Position numbers and translations under genes: made by a program. DNA of 64,000 bases, from contig JAHLEZ010000043.1 of assembly GCA_020726505.1 (NCBI GenBank), positions 186,001 to 250,000 of the forward strand, written 5' to 3'. Positions 34,861 to 46,381 of the stretch are shown here, piece by piece; position 1 is the stretch's first letter; the number at the start of each line of letters is the position of its first letter. The DNA comes from Leptodontidium sp. MPI-SDFR-AT-0119. Lineage: Eukaryota; Ascomycota; Leotiomycetes; Helotiales; Leptodontidiaceae. The notes under the pieces are model-generated. The model did no database searches. It had not been told where the DNA came from and was given only the letters and a program-made list of their open reading frames with translations.

Positions 34861-35206
34861 TCATCTCCAGTAATACATCCCATTATCACCCCTCTCAGTC
34901 GTAGCAATAACACAATCTCCACACTGGAAATGGCCACAAGGACATACATAAGAACTGTTGCGTGTGAAAACCTATAGTTTCCATCCTGTCAACTCATCTT
35001 CTGTATGTGTGGAGAATCTTGGTGAGTTTGGGGATTTTGGAAGGGGTGTTTGGAAGGGCTTTTCAGGTGGGTGGGATGGAAGTATTTGGAAAGAAAGGAG
35101 AAGAGAAACGACTTACGACTCAGTGCTGGCCAGACCGGCTACCGCCTCGACAGCATTTCCAGTGGCCTTGAGGTGGGGTGTTGAGGTATTGGCGACGGTC
35201 TGACAT
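34861..35206 (-). CDS. Possible small Cys/His-rich (zinc-ribbon-like) protein
   Basis: On the minus strand ATG 35206 begins MSDRRQYLNTPPQGHWKCC.., which stops at 35120. A second block at 34861-34954 encodes SYVCPCGHFQCGDCVIATT.. with C-x-C-G-H-x3-C-x2-C and a stop at 34861, preceded by a good acceptor (CAACAG). A GTAAGT donor lies just after the first block. The simplest join is out of frame with the ATG reading (it fits another frame that lacks an ATG), so either the gene is decayed, an indel is present, or another exon exists. The C-P-C-G-H..C..C spacing would suit one zinc ion. Function unknown. Confidence 0.3.
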
Positions 35207-38200
35207 TTTGCTCGTCTTGTTGGTTCTTGCTAGGAACTTTTGTATTCTTGGTAACTGGATCTGGAGATTATTTTCTTAGGGTACTACGGCTTAGAAGTTG
35301 GAAACTATCTGTCTCTGGAGTGTTGGCTCTGTTGGGTAAGTGGGCCTGGTGTTGAAAAGTGTAATTTTTTGGTGTTAGAGTTTCCAATTCCGAGGCGTTG
35401 GATGTGGATGTGGATGTTAGATGAGAAAGGAAAGGACGCAAAATTGGATTTTATACCTTTTACCTTGAGGACAGAAGTTCCATGGGAATGACTTATATCT
35501 CACAGGCGTACGCTGAATGAATGGAAGCCTTGAATCCCATCACAAGCTGCTTCTAGAGCCGAAAGTCAAGGCCCTTCTGTGCAGTGACAACTCCATTTCT
35601 TGGGACCATTTTTGATGACCGAATTTATTTTTATTTTTATAAAACTTTAAATATGAGAGGAAGTTTCTATTTAAGACTAAAGTCCGGTTAAGATTAAGTA
35701 CTATATACTATAAAGCTGAAATTAAATCTTACCAAAAACTATAAGATTTCCCCAACTATTACAAAGTTAATCACGTGCACACATGCTTAACACCAAACCT
35801 TCTTACCTAGGTAGTTCAGCATTGCGTTAGGCAATTAGGCAGTAGCAGTCGGGCGGCCCTGGAAGCCTAAATGCCACGCCTGCTCAGCCACTACCTAGGT
35901 ATCGACTACCCGAATTCCTCCCAACCTGAATCGGTCATATGTAAGATCTTATAACTCACATTCAGGTCCTGCTTCCTCCCTTCTTAACTTTTACTTTTAG
36001 ACGACACCCGAGAAAGAAATAATAACTCTTTCAAACTAAGCTCTCGGTTCGTATTTGAGCAAGTCAGTATATCTATCCCGCTACTAGTAAACCGTACTAA
36101 ATTCCAGGAAGCAGGGCATTTTGGCAAGGTTACCAGACACAATCGCGGGACGGAGAGATTAAGGTGAGTCTTCTAATTTTTTTGACGGACATATTCTAAA
36201 GACTGCAGATGTGTGACGATAGCGTAGCAGAAAACGCATGTGCCGACGCCCATGAGGCGAGAGGGGAGAATTGAACGAGGTTGGAGGAGATTAAGAAGTG
36301 CTTAGCTTCACAAAATAGTGCAAATGGGGCATGTTGTGTCCCAGCAAACCGAGGCAGGCCTCATGATTGGCAAGACGATGATCCTAGTCATCAGGATTGT
36401 CCTGAGTGCAGAGGGACAACTCCGCCAGAAACACCTTGAGCTCCTAATCCAGAGCTTTTTGAATAGTTATCACTTTCCTTTTTAAATGCATCCCACTTGC
36501 TTGCAGCTGCGACGCGCACCGTAAACCTATTTTCAAAAATCTCAAGAAAACGTGATAAACTGGTTCCTCGGCCTCACGCTGCCGACACTGACGCGCTACA
36601 GTACAGCCGTACAACTCACTAGCTGGAATCCTGATTTTGGCATTTTAGCCCGCCATACATACCTTTTGAGCGATTTACCCCTCGGATTTCCCAGAACCAA
36701 CTTCACGAATACAACGTTTAATTAAATAAAAAGTTGATCGCTGTAAAATTGGCACTTAGTTTATTATTTGCATGAATATAACTTTTAACCTAGACGCGTG
36801 GTTGTAAAGTTATTTAAGGAATTGTAAACGTCGCAAAATTGAGAGGCTGGTGAGTCTGGGGCAAGCCGGGAACTACCAAAATGCCCGTTATAAGGGATTC
36901 ATTTATTACTCCACGAATATCACGCTGCACAAAAATCGGCTTTAATTAAAGTACTTACTTTGTGGAAAATTTTATCGCGATTAACTTTTTATTTTAATAG
37001 TAAGTGTTGTCGTGTAGTTGTCGGTGGCCCTCAAATGGATTTGGAGGGGTGAATCTCTCCAAGGGTGCGGCTCGCTTGAAATCAGGATTCCAGCTAGTCA
37101 GTTGTACGGGGGGATCAAGCGCGAATCGTATCAGGCATCAGGCCGCTTTACCTACTTATAAACGTCATGATCTCCTTATAAACTTATTCCCGCTCCACTA
37201 CAATTACTCTTCTCAGTGGATAAGAACCCTCTTCGAGTTGTGATTCGGGTTTGCGTAACGGATATTCCCGGCGAACCAGAAACACGGGTCTATCGTCTTG
37301 GGAGAGACTTTTGTTCGCAGATTCTCCATCGGCCATTCAACAACAATCTACAGGACGAATGCCATGATGCTATGCATTTCCTTCCGAACTTTGATTCGAA
37401 AAACAACGTGAGAGCTTGGTTTTTTTACGACTTCAACGTTATGGGGGTTTTGGATAAAAGACAAGTCTTGGAGATTCAGCACGAGGTCTACCATGCTACA
37501 CGGCAAGGAGAATCTTGGTATGTTAAATGAGAGTACTTAAGCTCTAATAGTAAATTACAATAGGATATTTACTCCACGGGAAAAATGGATTTCTGAAGCA
37601 AGGAAATACTGCTCCATGTATACCTGGGGTGGTAGCTACAAGACTGAGTAGCATCGGGTATGTGGGGGAGGGGGCATACTATCTTGTCTTAAAGCTTGAT
37701 CTATGGGATGCCACCGGGGTTGGCTTCCCCTGAGCGTACTCGAATATTGCAACGTCCGGAGCTTCTATACTGTTTGCTATAATGCAGCTGTCGATTCTGG
37801 GTGCTCGAGGTATCGATATGTCTCTGTGTGGCCTGAAATTACCCCCAATTCCTTCCACGACCGGCGAGCAAGAAACATGTATCAAACCCTATTGCACTTC
37901 ACATCATTTTCTTCACTTGGGGGCTGCTTCTGCAGAGGATGCGGAGACCTGCACTCTTCTTTCTAACCTCGGTGCTGGATTTATACCAATAAGGAACGTC
38001 TGTATTCTCACTGCCAACAGGTAATTATAATCTAATCAAAATATATTAGAACACGTATTGCGACTCCTGCGAGTGGTAGATCTTACCGAGGCTTCTGAGA
38101 GATACTACCTCGTGGTCCGGTGATAAAGGATCCAACTTGGTAGGTTCTGTCGACCCAGATCAGTCAGCCAGCCTCAACAACAGCTGGAAACAGGAACGGC

Positions 38201-39030
38201 AAGGAGCAATGCCTTAGGTATCACTCTCATGGCGAGTACAACCAGCCAAGCGACTCAAGAATTCAAGGCTGTCACCAGCTGCCGAGATTCAAGAGTGAAC
38301 TGTTGAGTGTTGAGGCCACAGTGGAACGTATCAGGATTGGAACTAAAACTACTTTAAGTGTTGAGATCCGTTTTGATGACAAGCCCGAGCCTCGTACATC
38401 CGGCAGCCCTCTTTCTGATCTCGAGCCACCTTCAGCAAAATTGGATCGGAGAACACGCGCCCTTTCTAATTCTGGCCCTTTCTAATTCTCCCTGGGTAAT
38501 TATAGTGGGGGTAGCCATCACCAGGACCAGTTTCTCGCATGAAGTTTCGTGTTTTTCAAATTTTAACTTTATACCTACAAGAATCCTGTTTAAAGAAGGT
38601 AAACAACTGCTCAAAGTATCCAATGTTCACGGTCCGAAACGTGCTCTAATACCCTTAGACTTAGTATTAATTTCCCTTTCGCTGGTTCCGTGTTAGTCTG
38701 CGGACGTGAGCAACTGCTGCTTTAGCTTGAGCTAAGGGTGAGTATACCTGGGCTGAGGGTAAGTACACCGGAGCAGAGCCTGAGCAAGCCTGAGGTTTCT
38801 GAGCACGCCCTTACTCAGCCTGAGTACTATGAATATAGAACCCATTTTTGGCCCACCCACCCGGCGTGGAAGTAACGCAAAGCTCAAGCCCCTAGGACAT
38901 GTTAGCCTCACATCAGGCTTCCACGAGGCAATCCCCATCGGCCACCTTTAAAGAGAGGAAGCCCACCGCTCAACCTCGCGTTCAACCTTCCTTCTCTGAT
39001 CCAATATTGTCCTTAACTCGTTTCGCAGCC
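35207..39030. other. 3.8 kb gene-poor, AT-rich region
   Basis: Large parts (35630-35770, 36480-36990) are AT-rich with many TAA/TAG in all frames and look like decayed repeat DNA. An open frame at 37216-37530 (RVYRLGRDFCSQIL..VRAWFFYDFNVM..) has a protein-like composition but no ATG and no family I recognise; it may be a gene remnant or an exon. Another at 37782-38024 starts MQLSILGARG and is also unassigned. Near 38715-38830 the motif CTGAGGGTAAGTA is imperfectly repeated. Confidence 0.5.
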
Positions 39031-39384
39031 ATGGCCAAAAAGGAAAAGAAGGAGAAGAAACCGAAGCCGATCGAGACGCACCTGAAGCAGAATTACGTGG
39101 ACGAAGAGGACCTGGTGCCATTTCTTCAAGACCGTTTCCCAGGACAGTTTAGGATTCGGGTACGTCCATTGCGAAACGGATTGTTTTGGTATTTAGAGTC
39201 ACTAACTTGGTAACAGACACTCGAGGATGGCAGTAAGAAGATAGAGGCGCCGAGAGCACTGAGCGAGGTGAGAACATTGTGCTGTTGACTTTGGGATGGT
39301 TTTGACAGGTTACAGGCGGAAATCGAGTGGTTGCAACAACTGAAAGAGGATAGAGAGCGAAGGCCGAGCGTATTCAGTTACTGA
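39031..39384 (+). CDS. Small lysine-rich protein of unknown function, 82 residues
   Basis: Three exons, 39031-39159, 39217-39267 and 39316-39384, all phase 0, with standard donors (GTACGT, GTGAGA) and acceptors. The product starts MAKKEKKEKKPKPIETHLK, continues with an acidic segment YVDEEDLVPFLQDRFPG and ends EWLQQLKEDRERRPSVFSY. The three clean splice junctions that keep the frame argue that it is real despite its size. The basic start followed by an acidic helix could suit a protein- or nucleic-acid-binding adaptor, but I recognise no family. It is in tandem with the CorA-like gene 313 bp downstream. Confidence 0.65.
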
Positions 39385-39696
39385 ACGACAGAGGGAGAGT
39401 GGTCAGTTTTTCGAGGGTGTTCGTGCTTCAGGATGTGTCGAGTTACGGAACAAACAGCATGCTCCATTCTTTCATTGGTGGCGTACTCGGTGTGGTGCTC
39501 GCAATACTGCGCCTCGCCCTCGCCCGACTGAACAGGGCTGTTGTGATCCCTGTGTGGTGGCTGAGGAGTGCAACTTTATCAAAAGAGATGTCGATCGCAT
39601 GTTGCCCAGGGAATCTTTTGTTTTTTTGATCGTAGACTTGAGGCTCTTCAATGAATAATTCAGCTTTGGCTTCAACAGTGCAAAAAGTGATCTTCA

Positions 39697-41467
39697 ATGA
39701 GTTTGGGAAAGTCTTCACTCGGCCCTGTGGAACCCATTCCAGAGTGGCCAATTCGCTGCACAGCGAAGCAGGCTTCATTTGCCGACAACTTCGCGGGAAA
39801 CAAAAAGGTCTTCCAGGACAATTCAAGAAGGTTGTTTACGGATTCGGCGACGATAAATTTGGAAGCGTGTACCGTCAGCGCGATAGGTATGCGGAAGCAC
39901 CAAGAAAGACGGAGGGATTGTTGACATTGGCAGGTTGCAAGGCTGAGAAGTTAAATAGCACACAGGAATTGGAAGTCTTTCTGTAAGCCTTGTTCCTCGA
40001 TATCATCTTGCAATCTCACGCGAAGCAGTGCGGAATCAGAGGTCTCGAGTATAGACAGCCATGGCTCCATACCCGCATCAAAATTATTGTAAGTCAGATC
40101 GCGCAACATTCAACCCCAGTACTTACACAACCCAGTTTCCTCAGCCAACCGACCTCGCGGGCGAGGTTTTCAATCTCTGAGACTGCCATGAAGACTCTCC
40201 TCGTGTATATTGGGGTCTTCTCACCTTTTACTAACATCATCTCCTGTTTCGGCTTTGAGAAGGGTCCGAATCAGGACGGTCGAGGTGGATTTTATGACAG
40301 AACTAGCACCACCGGACTCGGTAATTATCTTTGTCGACTTGCTCACATGGTTCCAAGCTGATTTGGCAGCAGTTCTGGAAACGGCATATACCTTAAAGCA
40401 CGTTGAACATAAGGCAGGAAGTGCGATTCCCTTCTCCATCCGCCAAATGGGGATCTACCAAAATTTCAACCTCGCAACGAAGACTTCATCCAACATATTG
40501 ATTCAATCATCTCAGAATGTGCAAAGAGAAGTTTTGAGACTCGTCCAGGAGGGCACGATGGCTACTTTTCCGGATCATTGGAAGAATGTGCATGAGATCC
40601 ATCTGAGCTCTTTGAGTAATAATTGGATTGATTATATTAAGTTCCTGGAGTCCAAAATGTCGGACATTGTAAGAATTAGAATACTTTGCTAGGTTGAGAA
40701 ACTGGGTACTGATGGCAGTTCAGGAAGACGCTGTTCGGTTTGCAAAAAGAGATACCCCTGATCGAGTCACCTTTGAAACGCTCCAACGACTCAGCAAGTA
40801 TCGAGATATTATGATCCGCATTGCGCATACTCTAGACGCCAACATTGCAGCGCTCAACAAGCTTTTAGCTTTAGCTAGGAAACGACAGAAAAAATGTGAG
40901 AGCAAGGAACCTGCCGAAGAGGATGAAAGCTTCTCCGAGTCAATACAGACGTGCATCGTCGAGCAGGAAATGCTGAAGCATCACGTCGGTCTCGTCGAGA
41001 GCTCAAGTCAGGAGCTGGGAGCCCTGGTAGTTATCCCTGGTGTGGAATTTTGGGACGATAGACTGACAATGGCAGGTTCGAAATACAATCACTCTGACAG
41101 ATGGGAATGTAATGTTGACGCTGACGCAAAAGACTATTCAAGAAGCTCGAACAATGAGAACTATCACTTTCATTGCGCTTATTTACCTCCCGGCCTCTTT
41201 CACTTCGGTACTCCGCCTTCCGTCTCCAATCAGGCTAGACACTGACAGATGATATAGACGTTCCTCAGCATGGGATTCGTGCATGTCGAGTCTCTCGACG
41301 GAATCATGCGACTGAACGTAAGCAAGGATATGCTGTTCTACGTTGCGATCACTGTGCCACTAATGGTTGTGACGATATCTGCTTGGTGGCTCTGGGAGTA
41401 CATGTCGAAGAGGCGGAAGCGGATTTCCAGGGAGGAGGGCGATGAAGAGAAGGCTAAGGATTTGTAG
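39697..41467 (+). CDS. CorA-like membrane protein (fungal-specific)
   Basis: Exons 39697-39886, 39934-39982, 40145-40320, 40373-40668, 40724-41026, 41076-41207 and 41258-41467 join in frame to about 451 residues. The soluble part contains PFSIRQMGIYQNFNLATKTS, an element common in fungal CorA-like proteins, then a long helical stretch. Near the C-terminus is TQKTIQEARTMRTITFIALI-YLPASFTSTFLSMGF, the first transmembrane helix with SMGF where true CorA magnesium channels have GMN, then a second helix (FYVAITVPLMVVTISAWWLW) and a basic tail (SKRRKRISREEG). The architecture is that of CorA/ZIP-type two-helix proteins, but with GMN lost it is probably not a classical Mg2+ channel. The start is the least certain part. 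Confidence 0.8.
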
Positions 41468-42394
41468 CACAGCAGAATGATCAAAGTTCTACCACAAGCA
41501 TGTCGACATGCATCAAGCACGCAGTAGTAGGAATCGCAACGTGTGCTTCAGCGTGAGATACTCCCCGAGTGAAGTTAGAGCATAAGTTCACATCAGTGGT
41601 AGCAATCGCCGTTGATTTTGCTTCGCATTTGTTCCTTGTAAGAACTGTTAATTGCGAGCCAGTGTTCCCAATAGTAATTCTCGTATTTTAATACGCCCCA
41701 CTTTACTTGTAACGATATCGATTTTAAAATACTAGGTCGTATCAATATCATATTCGAATATCAGCCACTACTGCCTCGTACACTAGAGTCCAGATTGCGA
41801 GATAAATGGAGGGGTAAAATAAGGCTCTACAGCTTCATAAACGATGCTCTAGCCTTATATAATACTTCAGCCTCGTAATGGAAGGGACTAGGAGGGGGCT
41901 AAGAGTTTACCTATAATCCATTCACCTCCTTTACTTCATTAGCACGAGGCTCTTGTGTTGCTTTACAATTAGTAGTATATTTTAAGCTTAGCGCAGTATC
42001 TCTTTATATCCAAATATATGGCCGTACAATACAGTATTATCACTCCCCCTGCCAATATGTACGGTCTCAAGAATACGGTACGACGTACGTCTAAAACCAC
42101 CTGGGAACGGAGCTAGTAATACAGGACGTATACTATTGGGAACGCTGTTGCGAACCATCCAGTGTGGCATGCTCTGAGTGCGCAGACCGACCCGGAGCTC
42201 CAATAGTGGCAGTGGTTGAGAAGCCAGGTGTGATTGGTGTATATAGGAGCTTATTCTTCAAGTGGTGATCTTCCTCAGAGTCTGCTCACACAGCCCGTGG
42301 CAATCAGCTAGTCCTACATGATCAAAGTAAGCATTAAACGTTACGCTATAAACCTCGCTACAAACCTTCTTTCAAATGGTAAAGTGAGAATAGA
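41468..42394. other. Convergent intergenic region, partly AT-rich
   Basis: About 930 bp between two convergent genes. 41660-41990 is AT-rich and looks like decayed sequence; no gene or structured repeat is recognised. Confidence 0.5.
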
Positions 42395-45300
42395 CTAACC
42401 TTTCGAAGTTTGAAATTCAATCTCAACCCAGTTGGCTTCAAATCTTTCTGCTTCTTCGAATACTCGGGGCTCGAGAGGCACGCCAGGGCAGCCGTTATCT
42501 GAGGAGGAGAAGTTTCCCATTCTGAACATTCCTTTATGGATAGACCTAATAGTCAAGTGCCGGCTGCTTTTGGTTTTGTTGGCGTCTAGTTGCCATTGAA
42601 GATCGTTCAAACCGCTCGTGACTTGTTTCTTATCAACATCTATCATAGCTTCTGCGAGACGACGAATCAAGTATAGAGGGGGGATCCATCAACTTACGGT
42701 TGATCGTCAAAAACCGAGGAGGCTGACCGGTTAGTAGAAGTACAAGCCGGACCTTCGCTCTTTTCGAAGGGGGGAGTGTTGTCGGCAATCGGGGAGAGGA
42801 GAGTCCGGAGGAAGACGAGCCTGTGCTATAGGATGTTGCAGGCATCGAACTTGGGACATTTGAATTTATCGAGCCTCGTCTGTCGCCAGGACTCATTGAA
42901 GTCGAGGACGGCATAAATTCTTTCTGCATCAAGGTCAGACAACAATTGCAGCGGATCTCGGAGTTCGCAGGCCGCTTACAACATATTCGGCATCTGATAG
43001 TTCCTTCCAGACCTGTACGTGGCCGTCTAGATACGTCTGCGTTTTGTCTCGAAATGAGATGCCTTCTGGACGGATTCGACATTTTGTTGTTCGCATCCTA
43101 ATTCAAATCAGCTTTGAAAATTGGCCGTAGTTCTCCGGATTTATCTTACTCTGCATACTCATATCGTTTACCCTCCTGAAATATACATATCTCTTGCCGG
43201 GTTGTGGCAGTGAGAAAGTGGAAATAGTCTACCATTTTCAATCTCTGGAGTCACTGAGAGAAAGGGTGTAACCTACCCCACGGTTCTTCAAACACAAATT
43301 TTAGCTTCGGATGAATGATCTCGAACGAACACAGCGACTCGGGATTCTTCGCCGGAACATAATATCGATCGAAGAGACTAAGTGGCTTGTATACTTCCTC
43401 AGTAAGTCGAGCTGCAGTACACAGAATCAGCAACCAAATATCTTTCTCAAAGCCAAACGTACCAGTGTCAGAGAGAACGTAAGTAACCTCTGATACAGCA
43501 GGCTTTTTGCCTTCAAGTCTCTCGGGTTTTTGGAAGAACTCTAACGCCAAACGGATTCGCTCATATCGAGCTGCAGTGTTCAGTAGCAAGTACATCTTGC
43601 AGCGCCGCCGGTCCCATTGTCCAGAATCCATTTTCCGTTCGAACTGTGTGGGCCTAGTCCTGGTTATGAGTACGGCTGATTATTCTAGTCATTGAATTTC
43701 GAGCTTGAACTTACATATTCCTCAAGAGCGTGCTGGCCCCGAGGCCGCTAATGGAAGTTTCGCCGCTATCAAGCAATGGCCATTCGTCAGTAGGGACATT
43801 TTGCGATATTATGTCATGACACATGGCCATTGTCGGCCGGCGACTAGGATCAATTGACAGCATATCTTGGAGTAGATCTGTCACTGAATTGAGATACGGA
43901 TCTTGCGGAGATCGAAAGCTCTGAAGAGTCGACAAGACGCTTCGACGAATTCTGTAGCTACCAGGTGTAGCAATCCAAAATGCGTGATTCAACCCAGTAT
44001 TTTCATTCTCTCTGCTTTGTCGGAATTCCTTGACTCTCCTTGGTCCGTCATTGCTTCGGATGTACTCGATGACTTCCACCAATACGCAAGCCATTGACCA
44101 CACGTCGCAAGCTTGAAGCCATGCCGGATCAGTCATATCTGGTCTTGATCCCCTGGTAACAATCCGCGGTGGTGGTTGATAATTGGAATCTCCCAGGACC
44201 TTCTCAAGTCGTTGTTCCTGGTCGCCATTTTTGAAGAGCTGAGCGTGACCAAAGTCCGCAACAATGAGATCGCCAAGGCCTTCTTCGTCGTCATTCACCA
44301 ATATGTTCGCTGGTTTCAGATCGCAGTGAGCAGCGCTTATTTGGCCTTGCTTGGCATCAGGAGTAACAGGTGCATGGAAGAAAGCTAGAGCGGATATCAC
44401 GTCAACACATCCCTGCCATAGCCAGTGCTGTAATTGTGATCCATGGTAGCGGGCGGGCGGCGTTATAGCAACAGGAGGATTGTTGAGAATGTCCTCGAGG
44501 GTCCCGGAGTAGCGCTTGAATATATAATTGACGCTGTTTTCGTACTGGTACCAGCACAGAAGCTTGATCAGATGTGACTGATTTGACTGGGCGCATAGCA
44601 GTAGAGCGTCACGCTCTCGAGTATCGTCTTTATTCCAAATCGTTTCCTTACGCACAAGGCTTTGCTATGATGAAAGTGAGCTTAATTCTAAAAGCTGCCT
44701 GACAAAAAACAAACTTACTGGAAGAGCTCCGCGATACTCGAGGTGAATTACGAACTGATAGACCTGCGCACGACCATGACGATTGGCATTACCAAATATC
44801 GAAGCTTCCCCGAGGAATGGTAAGTTAGCGTTCTTCATTATGCTTTTGTACTCGCCAATGTCAAATTTTGGAGTGTTGAACACCTGCTGCGCTTCTTTAA
44901 ATATGTCAATGAAGCGGGTAGTGAGACTCTCGGGATTGGCCAGGTCGTTAAATAGACCTCTCTGATACAATGGGGCGAACAAGTCATCCTGCAATTGTTG
45001 GGCTGTGTCTATATCTGAGATGTCGAGGCCTCTGTTGTAAATACTACAGACGTGTCTTGCAGTAAAGCCAGCCCCCATCAATATCAGAACGCAGAACTTG
45101 CGACTGGTCTCATCAGCATCTGGTCCAGCTTTGCGAGTGAGAATATCGACCAGTGGCTGATCACTCAGAACATTCCGCCCCCCTGGAGGCTCTTTGCAGA
45201 ACCCGCAATTACATCCAAGAGCCGATTTGACGTTTGATTTTGTCAGAAATATTTTGATTGCGCCTGGGGGGTAGAGAAGATTCTTGTCACCACGGTTGTG

Positions 45301-45549
45301 TTCATCGCTGTCTTTCTTCACCGCTACACGTCTCAGCTGCTCTTCAAGATCCAACGACGAGCAGGTTGGATTCCTTGCATGTTCTTTGATGTGGTTGAAG
45401 AAATATCTTTTGCCGGTTCCAATCATGGACGAGGAAGAAGCTCCGATTGTCCAGGTAGAAGGTTTGGGAAGCATTGGAACGGCACGTGACCCGACCTTCG
45501 ATTCCACTTGAGCCGCGCGCAAATTTTCGTCATCGGGATTCCACGACAT
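42395..45549 (-). CDS. Large fungal protein kinase with N- and C-terminal extensions
   Basis: Eight exons, 44719-45549, 43715-44664, 43463-43653, 43296-43411, 43159-43244, 42980-43097, 42698-42923 and 42395-42651, join to about 924 residues with consistent phases. Residues 1-270 are a fungal N-terminal region (CNCGFCKEPPGG; VCSIYNRGLDISD). The kinase domain covers about 270-590: VRKETIW (Lys candidate), SAAHCDLKPANILV (catalytic loop with HCD rather than HRD), VADFGHAQL (DFG) and QACDVWSMACVLVEVIEY. The C-terminal part includes RLKMVDYFHFLTATTRQEIC and KCRIRPEGISFRDKTQTYLD, then a Ser/Pro-rich segment. This organisation occurs in expanded ascomycete kinase families whose role is unknown; several sit near HET or NLR-type genes. 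Substrate and pathway cannot be given. Confidence 0.87.
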
Positions 45550-46381
45550 CGGTGCGGATCATGAATCGACACAATGTTTATTGTTCTGCCTTCAAACCTA
45601 TCTCGCAGGTCAACTGTTGTTCGTGCTCTCGTTCTGTTGCAATTGTACATCCCAACCCCACCTGTGTTTCGGTCAAGTGGCAAACCAGCAGCTGAACTCA
45701 GAGGGTATCGAGGCTTCGCGACGGACCTGATGTATTCTGAGATCCTCAAGAACACAAAACGTGGAGGCTTCGCCACTGGTTGTCTTAACCTCTATTGATC
45801 TCAATGTCGCAAAGTGGTCGTGGCGGACAAAGCAAGCGCTTACCCAGTACACCATGGGGTTGCAGTGGGTACGAGCAGCCCCAAAACCAATAATCATTTC
45901 CCCATGCAAAGCCTCAATATTTCATTTTTCAGCGCAGCCTTGTGTGTCAAAGCCATCACAGAGACACTGATCTGGTTTAGCCTGCAGTGTCTTACTTCTG
46001 GTTGTCTTACTTTTGTACGGGATGGTGGTTCGACGGCTTATCGATTCTCGCGTTGCACTGCAGACGACAGGCAAATCAACCATTTTAGCACCCCCCCATA
46101 ACGCCTTTCGTACCATTCATGATCAAATCCCTCACAGTGACTCCAATTCTGGTCACCGAACCGCCTACATCTGTTCGTCTGAAGTGCCCGCTGGTTACTA
46201 CCGACGATCAGGTTCCCGCCGCTTGTCATGTGTTGTTATGTTTATTTGGCACGAAGCTAGCCCTTCGATAGCCTTAAAAATCTCTCTTTTGTTGCTCTGT
46301 TGCTCATTCCATCTGAAGGCATTCACTGCTCCATTTTAACTATAAATTGCTTTATCTTGGTTGAGCCATTTGTCTGCATCG
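45550..46381. promoter_or_regulatory. Divergent intergenic region, kinase and permease
   Basis: 832 bp between starts at 45549 (minus) and 46382 (plus). No gene is supported. Confidence 0.45.

Noticed and set aside
43245..43295. Apparent frameshift in the large kinase near the HFLTATTRQE motif
   Set aside because: A 51-nt GTGTTT..CCAG intron (43245-43295), phase 0, restores the frame, so no indel is needed.
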